From Gammaproteobacteria bacterium (lineage in GTDB: Bacteria; Pseudomonadota; Gammaproteobacteria; S012-40), in the NCBI GenBank assembly GCA_026982215.1, contig JALSHN010000372.1, positions 1-9,627 of the forward strand: a stretch of DNA of 9,627 nt. Direction: 5' to 3'. The notes below the pieces were generated by a model. The model saw only the letters and a program-made list of their open reading frames with translations, did not search any database and was not told the DNA's origin. The position numbers and the translations under genes were made by a program. How positions within the stretch are numbered: the stretch's first letter is position 1; every line of letters begins with the position of its first letter. Shown here piece after piece: positions 5,809 through 9,627 of this stretch.

Positions 5809-8192
5809 GCCCGGACGAAACACCCATGAACGACGAGACCCGCAACATTCCCGAACAAGCCCAGGAAAGCCCCGCGGCCACCTTGCCGGAGGATGCACTC
5901 ATCATCCTTCCCGTGCGCAGTACGGTGGTCTACCCCGGGATGGTGATGCCGCTGTCCATCGGCCGCGAGCGCTCCATCAACGCCGCCCAGGAGGCCGCGC
6001 GCAACGAGCGCCCCTTGGGCATCGTGCAACAAAAAGATCCCCAGACCGAGCAACCCGGCCCTGACGACCTCTACCACGTCGGCACCGAGGCCGCCATCCT
6101 CCGTTACGTCACCGCCAAGGAGGGCGGCCACCACATCGTCGTCCAGGGGCTGCGGCGTTTCCGCATCAAGGAATTCATCGACGGCCATCCCTACCTCATC
6201 GCACGGGTGGACTACCTCGAAGAGCCCGAGGTGGAACTGGACGAGGAGCTGGAAGCGCGCATGGAGCACCTCAAGCGTGAGCTGGCCGAGGCCCTGGAGC
6301 TCATGCCCCATGCCCCCGCCGAGTTGGGTGCCGCGGTGCAATCCACCGAGGCCCCCGGCCTGCTCGCCGACCTGGTGGCCCATTTCCTCGACATCACCCC
6401 CGAGCAGAAGCAAGAAATCCTGGAGACCCTGGACATCAAGGCCCGGCTGGAGAAGGTCGCCGAGCTGCTGGCCCACCGGCTGGCGGTGTTGCGCCTCACC
6501 CAGGAGATCGAGAAACAGACCAAAGAAGCGGTGGACCAACGCCAGCGGGAATACATCCTTCGCGAACAACTCAAGGCCATCCAGCGCGAACTGGGCGAGG
6601 AAGAACCCAAGGCCGCCGAGATCGAAGAACTACGCCGGGCCATTGGTGAGGCCAGGATGCCCGAAGAGGTGGAAAAGGAGGCCCTGGACGAGCTGTCCCG
6701 GCTGGAGCGCCTGCCCGAGGGCGCGGCGGAATATTCCGTGGTGCGCAACTACCTGGACTGGCTCATCAGCCTACCCTGGTCGGTGCTCTCCGAAGAGCAC
6801 ATCGACATCGAGCGGGCCCGTCACATCCTCGACGAAGACCACTACGGCCTGGAGAAGGTCAAACGGCGGATCCTGGAATACCTGGCGGTGCGCAAACTCA
6901 ACCCCGAGGGCCGCAGCCCCATCCTCTGCTTCGTCGGCCCCCCGGGTGTCGGCAAGACCTCCCTGGGACGCTCCATCGCCCGGGCGGTGGGGCTGGAATT
7001 CGTCCGCGTCAGCCTGGGCGGTGTCCACGACGAGGCCGAGATCCGCGGTCACCGGCGCACCTACGTCGGCGCCATGCCCGGCAACATCGTCCAAGGCATC
7101 CGCAAGGCCGGTACCCGCAACCCGGTGATGATGCTCGACGAAATCGACAAACTGGGCGCCAGTATCCAAGGCGACCCCGCCGCCGCCTTGCTGGAGGTGC
7201 TCGACCCGGAGCAAAACAGCACCTTCCGCGACAACTATCTGGGCGTCCCCTTCGACCTCAGCAAGGTATTCTTCATCGCCACCGCCAACGTGCTGGACAA
7301 CATCCCCGGCCCGCTGCGCGACCGCATGGAAGTCATCGAACTGCCCGGCTACACCGACGAAGAAAAGGTGGAGATCGCCAAACGCTACCTGGTGCGTCGC
7401 CAGCGTGAACTGGCCGGCCTCGCCGAGGAACAATGCGAGATCACCGAGGCCGCCCTGGTGGACATCGTCCGTTACTACACCCGCGAGGCCGGCTGCCGGC
7501 GGCTGGAACAAAAGATCGGCGCCGTCTTCCGCCACGCCGCCCTGCTCATCGCCGAGGGCAAGACCGACCACGTTCGGGTGGATGCCGACGACCTGCCCAA
7601 GATCCTCGGCCCCCACCAATACGAGAGCGAGGTGGCCCTGCGCACCAGCCTGCCCGGGGTGGCCACCGGCCTGGCCTGGACCCCGGTGGGCGGCGACATC
7701 CTGTTCATCGAGGCCAGCCGCATCCCCGGCAACGGCAAGCTCATCCTCACCGGCCAGTTGGGTGACGTCATGAAAGAAAGCGCCCAGGCCGCCCTCACCC
7801 TGGTGAAGGCCCATGCCCGCGGGCTGGACATCCCCCTGGAGACCTTCGAGAAAAACGACATCCACGTCCACATCCCCGCCGGCGCCATCCCCAAGGACGG
7901 CCCCAGCGCCGGAGTGACCCTCTACACCGCCCTGGTCTCACTACTCACCGAACGACGGGTGCGTTCCGATGTCGCCATGACCGGGGAGATCAGCCTGCGC
8001 GGCCTGGTGCTGCCGGTGGGCGGCATCAAGGAAAAGGTCATCGCCGCCGCCCACGCCGGCATCAAAACGGTGATGCTGCCCCAGGGCAACAAAAAGGACT
8101 TCGAAGACATCCCGCCCTCCGCCCGCGACCGGCTGCAATTCGTCTGGCTGGAACACGTGGACGAGGCCCTCAAGGTGGCCCTGGAGGGATAG
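5805..8192 (+). CDS. lon: ATP-dependent Lon protease (endopeptidase La)
   Basis: Lon is a cytoplasmic homo-oligomeric AAA+ serine protease that degrades misfolded and regulatory proteins. The 795-residue product has full-length bacterial LonA architecture. The N-terminal substrate-binding domain spans about 28-225 (LIILPVRSTVVYPGMVMPL at 32-50), with a helical region near 226-300 containing QREYILREQLKAIQRELGE. The AAA+ module has Walker A GPPGVGKTS (378-386), Walker B VMMLDEID (441-448) and the IRGHRRTYVGAMPG stretch (413-426). The protease domain has PKDGPSAG with catalytic Ser701 and GGIKEK with catalytic Lys744, 43 residues apart as in E. coli Lon (Ser679/Lys722). Nothing essential is missing. 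The start overlaps the hsp20 stop (ATGA); an ATG at 5826 would give 788 residues, and neither has a strong ribosome site. The neighbours differ from the clpX-lon-hupB locus of enteric bacteria, so this may be a second, heat-shock-linked copy; one window cannot show that. Confidence 0.96.
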   Translation: MSPDETPMNDETRNIPEQAQESPAATLPEDALIILPVRSTVVYPGMVMPLSIGRERSINAAQEAARNERPLGIVQQKDPQTEQPGPDDLYHVGTEAAILRYVTAKEGGHHIVVQGLRRFRIKEFIDGHPYLIARVDYLEEPEVELDEELEARMEHLKRELAEALELMPHAPAELGAAVQSTEAPGLLADLVAHFLDITPEQKQEILETLDIKARLEKVAELLAHRLAVLRLTQEIEKQTKEAVDQRQREYILREQLKAIQRELGEEEPKAAEIEELRRAIGEARMPEEVEKEALDELSRLERLPEGAAEYSVVRNYLDWLISLPWSVLSEEHIDIERARHILDEDHYGLEKVKRRILEYLAVRKLNPEGRSPILCFVGPPGVGKTSLGRSIARAVGLEFVRVSLGGVHDEAEIRGHRRTYVGAMPGNIVQGIRKAGTRNPVMMLDEIDKLGASIQGDPAAALLEVLDPEQNSTFRDNYLGVPFDLSKVFFIATANVLDNIPGPLRDRMEVIELPGYTDEEKVEIAKRYLVRRQRELAGLAEEQCEITEAALVDIVRYYTREAGCRRLEQKIGAVFRHAALLIAEGKTDHVRVDADDLPKILGPHQYESEVALRTSLPGVATGLAWTPVGGDILFIEASRIPGNGKLILTGQLGDVMKESAQAALTLVKAHARGLDIPLETFEKNDIHVHIPAGAIPKDGPSAGVTLYTALVSLLTERRVRSDVAMTGEISLRGLVLPVGGIKEKVIAAAHAGIKTVMLPQGNKKDFEDIPPSARDRLQFVWLEHVDEALKVALEG

Positions 8193-8202
8193 AATCCCTG
8201 AA

Positions 8203-8409
8203 TCAAGCGCGGTAGTGCGGATCCCACCAGCATCGAGGCAGGGCCTCCCCCGAGGGGAACACCAGCTCGGACTTGGCCACCGGTTCCGGCTCACCGCGCT
8301 CTTCTCCCGCGTGGGAGCGCATGGACACCTGCGATTGAAAAGGGTCCACCAGAGCGACCAGGTCAGCCACCTCCATCAATTCCCCGCTGGGTACATGCTT
8401 GAGATACAT
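8203..8409 (-). CDS. Small hypothetical protein, 68 aa
   Basis: The 68-residue product begins MYLKHVPSGELMEVADLVAL and ends LPRCWWDPHYRA. It is supported as a real gene by a perfect AGGAGG (8418-8423) 8 bases before its ATG, by its fit between lon (stop 10 bases away, convergent) and archease (divergent), and by its protein-like composition. No signal peptide or membrane segment is present. The N-terminal third looks like a small beta hairpin plus helix (residues 1-25), the middle (MRSHAGEERGEPEP, about 30-43) is acidic and probably flexible, and the C-terminal KSELVFPSGEALPRCWWDPHYR (46-67) is dense in residues that tend to be conserved (Phe, Pro, Cys, Trp, His, Tyr). The single CWWDPH cluster could bind a metal or a partner, but that is a guess. 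I do not recognise the family with certainty and assign no function. Confidence 0.72.
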   Translation of the reverse strand: MYLKHVPSGELMEVADLVALVDPFQSQVSMRSHAGEERGEPEPVAKSELVFPSGEALPRCWWDPHYRA

Positions 8410-8417
8410 GGCGTACC

Positions 8418-8423
8418 CCTCCT
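8418..8423 (-). promoter_or_regulatory. Strong Shine-Dalgarno site of the 68-aa gene
   Basis: Minus-strand AGGAGG, 8 bases before the ATG at 8409, complements the 16S rRNA tail perfectly. It is the main evidence that this short frame is translated, and it is stronger than the sites before lon or archease. Confidence 0.75.
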
Positions 8424-8431
8424 TTCGTTGC

Positions 8432-8450
8432 TAGGCTCATCATCAGCCTA
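8432..8450. promoter_or_regulatory. Inverted repeat between divergent genes (possible operator)
   Basis: TAGGCT (8432-8437) and AGCCTA (8445-8450) form a perfect inverted repeat with a 7-base spacer (CATCATC), in the 62-base gap between the 68-aa gene and archease. A 19-base dyad of this kind suits a dimeric regulator. As RNA the arms could form a 6-bp hairpin, but there is no T-run. No sigma-54 type promoter (TGGCAC-N5-TTGCA), as used by the RtcR-controlled rtcBA operon of E. coli, is visible here. Confidence 0.4.
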
Positions 8451-8471
8451 AACCCATCCCTTCCATTCCGC

Positions 8472-8906
8472 ATGAATGCGACGCGAGGCCACTGGGAACA
8501 CTTCGAACACCAGGCCGACATCGGCGTGCGCGGCTGCGGACCCGATCTGGAGACCGCCTTCGCTCAGGCGGCCGTGGCCCTCACCGCGGTGATCACCGAT
8601 CCCCAGCAGGTGGAACCCCGGCAAGCGGTGGACATCGAGGTCTCGGCGCCGGACCGGGAATTCCTGTTGGTGGAATGGCTGGATGCCCTCATCTACGAAA
8701 TGGCGGTGCGACAGATGCTGTTCTCCCGTTTCCGGCTCCGTATCGACCCCGACCACACCCATCTGCAGGCCTGTGCCTGGGGCGAACCGGTGGACCGGAA
8801 ACGCCATCAACCCGCCGTGGAGGTCAAAGGGGCCACCCTCACCGAACTACGGGTCTGGCAGCCTGATCCCGGGGTGTGGTGCGCCCAGTGCGTGGTGGAC
8901 GTCTGA
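8472..8906 (+). CDS. Archease, activator of RtcB RNA ligase
   Basis: The 144-residue product is an archease. In characterised systems this protein helps RtcB complete guanylylation and lets it turn over many times. Family marks are WEHFEHQADIGVRGCG (8-23) with the conserved HxADIG, the ETAFAQAAVALTAVITDP helix region (27-44), FLLVEWLDALIYEM (64-77), AWGEPVDRKRHQPAVEVKGAT (102-122) and the C-terminal VVDV (141-144). The acidic residues Asp16 and Asp143 correspond to the metal-binding acidic positions of the family. It ends 12 bases before rtcB on the same strand, which supports a two-gene operon. No Shine-Dalgarno site is visible before the ATG at 8472, but the conserved block starts only a few residues in, so the start can hardly be wrong by much. 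Length is typical. Confidence 0.93.
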   Translation: MNATRGHWEHFEHQADIGVRGCGPDLETAFAQAAVALTAVITDPQQVEPRQAVDIEVSAPDREFLLVEWLDALIYEMAVRQMLFSRFRLRIDPDHTHLQACAWGEPVDRKRHQPAVEVKGATLTELRVWQPDPGVWCAQCVVDV

Positions 8907-8907
8907 C

Positions 8908-8912
8908 GGAGG
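8908..8912 (+). promoter_or_regulatory. Shine-Dalgarno site of rtcB
   Basis: GGAGG lies 6 bases before the ATG at 8919, directly after the archease stop (8904-8906). It fixes the rtcB start. Confidence 0.7.
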
Positions 8913-8918
8913 CTGGCC

Positions 8919-9627
8919 ATGGATATCGAACGCTTCCACCGACACGACCCGACCCGTTGGACCCTGCCCCCCCGGGGCAAGATGCGGGTACCGGCAGTCA
9001 TCTATGCCACCGAGTCGCTCATCCGGGAGATGGACGACAAAGTAGCCGAGCAACTCGGCAACGTCGCCACCCTGCCCGGCATCGTCCGCGCCGCCTACGC
9101 CATGCCCGACGCCCACTGGGGCTATGGCTTCCCCATCGGCGGGGTGGCCGCCTTCGATCCCGAGGCCGGCGGGGTGGTCTCCGCCGGCGGCGTGGGCTTC
9201 GACATCTCCTGCGGGGTACGCACCCTACTCACCGACTTCACCACCGATGACATCCTCGCCGTCCAGGAACGGCTGGCCGAGACCCTGTTTCGCCGTATTC
9301 CCGCCGGAGTGGGCAGCACCGGGCGGATCCGCCTCAACGACGCCCAGATGGAGGCCATGCTGCGCGGCGGCGCCCGCTGGGCGGTGGAGCAAGGATGGGG
9401 ACGGGAAGCCGACCTGGAGCGGATCGAGGAAAGTGGCTGCATGGCCGGCGCCGACCCCGAGCAGGTCTCCACCCGCGCCAAGGAACGGCAACGCCGGGAG
9501 ATGGGCACCCTGGGATCGGGCAACCACTACCTGGAAGTCCAGCGGGTCGCCACCGTCTACCGCCCCGAGATCGCCGCCGCCTACGGCCTGCGGGAGGACC
9601 AGGTGGTGGTGAGCATCCACTGTGGCT
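8919..9627 (+). CDS. rtcB: RtcB RNA-splicing ligase, N-terminal part (cut by window edge)
   Basis: RtcB is a GTP- and Mn2+-dependent ligase that joins RNA 2',3'-cyclic phosphate or 3'-phosphate ends to 5'-OH ends, acting in RNA repair. The frame from 8919 is open to the window end and gives 236 residues, about half of a full-length protein. Family motifs are AMPDAHWGYGFPIGGVAAFD (61-80), GVGFDISCGVR (91-101), TLGSGNHYLEVQ (197-208) and SIHCG at 232-236. Asp95, Cys98, His203 and His234 match in position the metal ligands described for Pyrococcus RtcB, so this half of the active site is intact; the guanylylated histidine lies beyond the window. Archease directly upstream is its known partner. 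With archease rather than RtcA beside it, this is the archease-assisted type of rtcB operon. Confidence 0.95.
   Translation, partial: MDIERFHRHDPTRWTLPPRGKMRVPAVIYATESLIREMDDKVAEQLGNVATLPGIVRAAYAMPDAHWGYGFPIGGVAAFDPEAGGVVSAGGVGFDISCGVRTLLTDFTTDDILAVQERLAETLFRRIPAGVGSTGRIRLNDAQMEAMLRGGARWAVEQGWGREADLERIEESGCMAGADPEQVSTRAKERQRREMGTLGSGNHYLEVQRVATVYRPEIAAAYGLREDQVVVSIHCG

Noticed and set aside
6771..7871. Minus-strand open frame (366 codons) inside lon
   Set aside because: It lies opposite conserved Lon AAA+ and protease coding sequence and has the composition of a shadow frame.
8193..8260. Intrinsic terminator after lon
   Set aside because: The convergent genes are only 10 bases apart. The short CCCC/GGGG pairing near 8247-8261 lies inside the 68-aa gene and has no T-run.
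8396..8450. Housekeeping promoter with TGCTAGGCT as an extended -10 for archease
   Set aside because: The -10 hexamer is poor and the only -35-like sequence (TTGAGA, 8399-8404) is 27 bases away, too far.

Overview
The window is GC-rich, gene-dense bacterial DNA. The gene content suggests a Gammaproteobacterium: the aerobic-type cobalt chelatase genes cobW and cobN, an Hsp20-Lon pair, and archease with RtcB. The genus cannot be read from the sequence, and a sulfur-oxidising or purple-sulfur-like lineage would only be a guess. Ten protein-coding genes are supported. Two run off the window (cobN at the left, rtcB at the right). No tRNA, rRNA, IS element, integrase or CRISPR array was seen, and no gap between genes is longer than about 105 bases.

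Left block, minus strand, read right to left from 2656 to 1. A secreted right-handed beta-helix protein is followed after 26 bases by cobW, a G3E-family GTPase with a histidine-rich loop. The cobW stop overlaps the cobN start (TGATG). CobN is the large subunit that inserts cobalt into the corrin ring, and CobW is thought to deliver the cobalt. The beta-helix gene may simply share the transcript.

Middle block, plus strand, 2710-5301. It is divergent from the first block across a 53-base gap. An SLC13/DASS-type sodium-anion symporter is followed after 3 bases by a predicted lipoprotein. Apart from its ends, that lipoprotein is one unbroken run of 63 in-phase pentapeptide repeats. It is the least ordinary gene in the window.

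Heat-shock block, plus strand, 5302-8192. A good match to a sigma-32 (RpoH) promoter begins immediately after the lipoprotein stop. It precedes a small heat-shock protein (Hsp20) without the usual C-terminal tail and an overlapping (ATGA) lon protease gene, which fits a proteostasis operon.

Right block. A 68-residue minus-strand gene with a strong Shine-Dalgarno site converges on lon and diverges from archease-rtcB, an RNA 3'-phosphate ligation and repair pair. A perfect inverted repeat lies in the 62-base gap between the divergent starts. Heat-shock proteolysis and RNA repair thus sit side by side, but nothing in the sequence proves that they work together.
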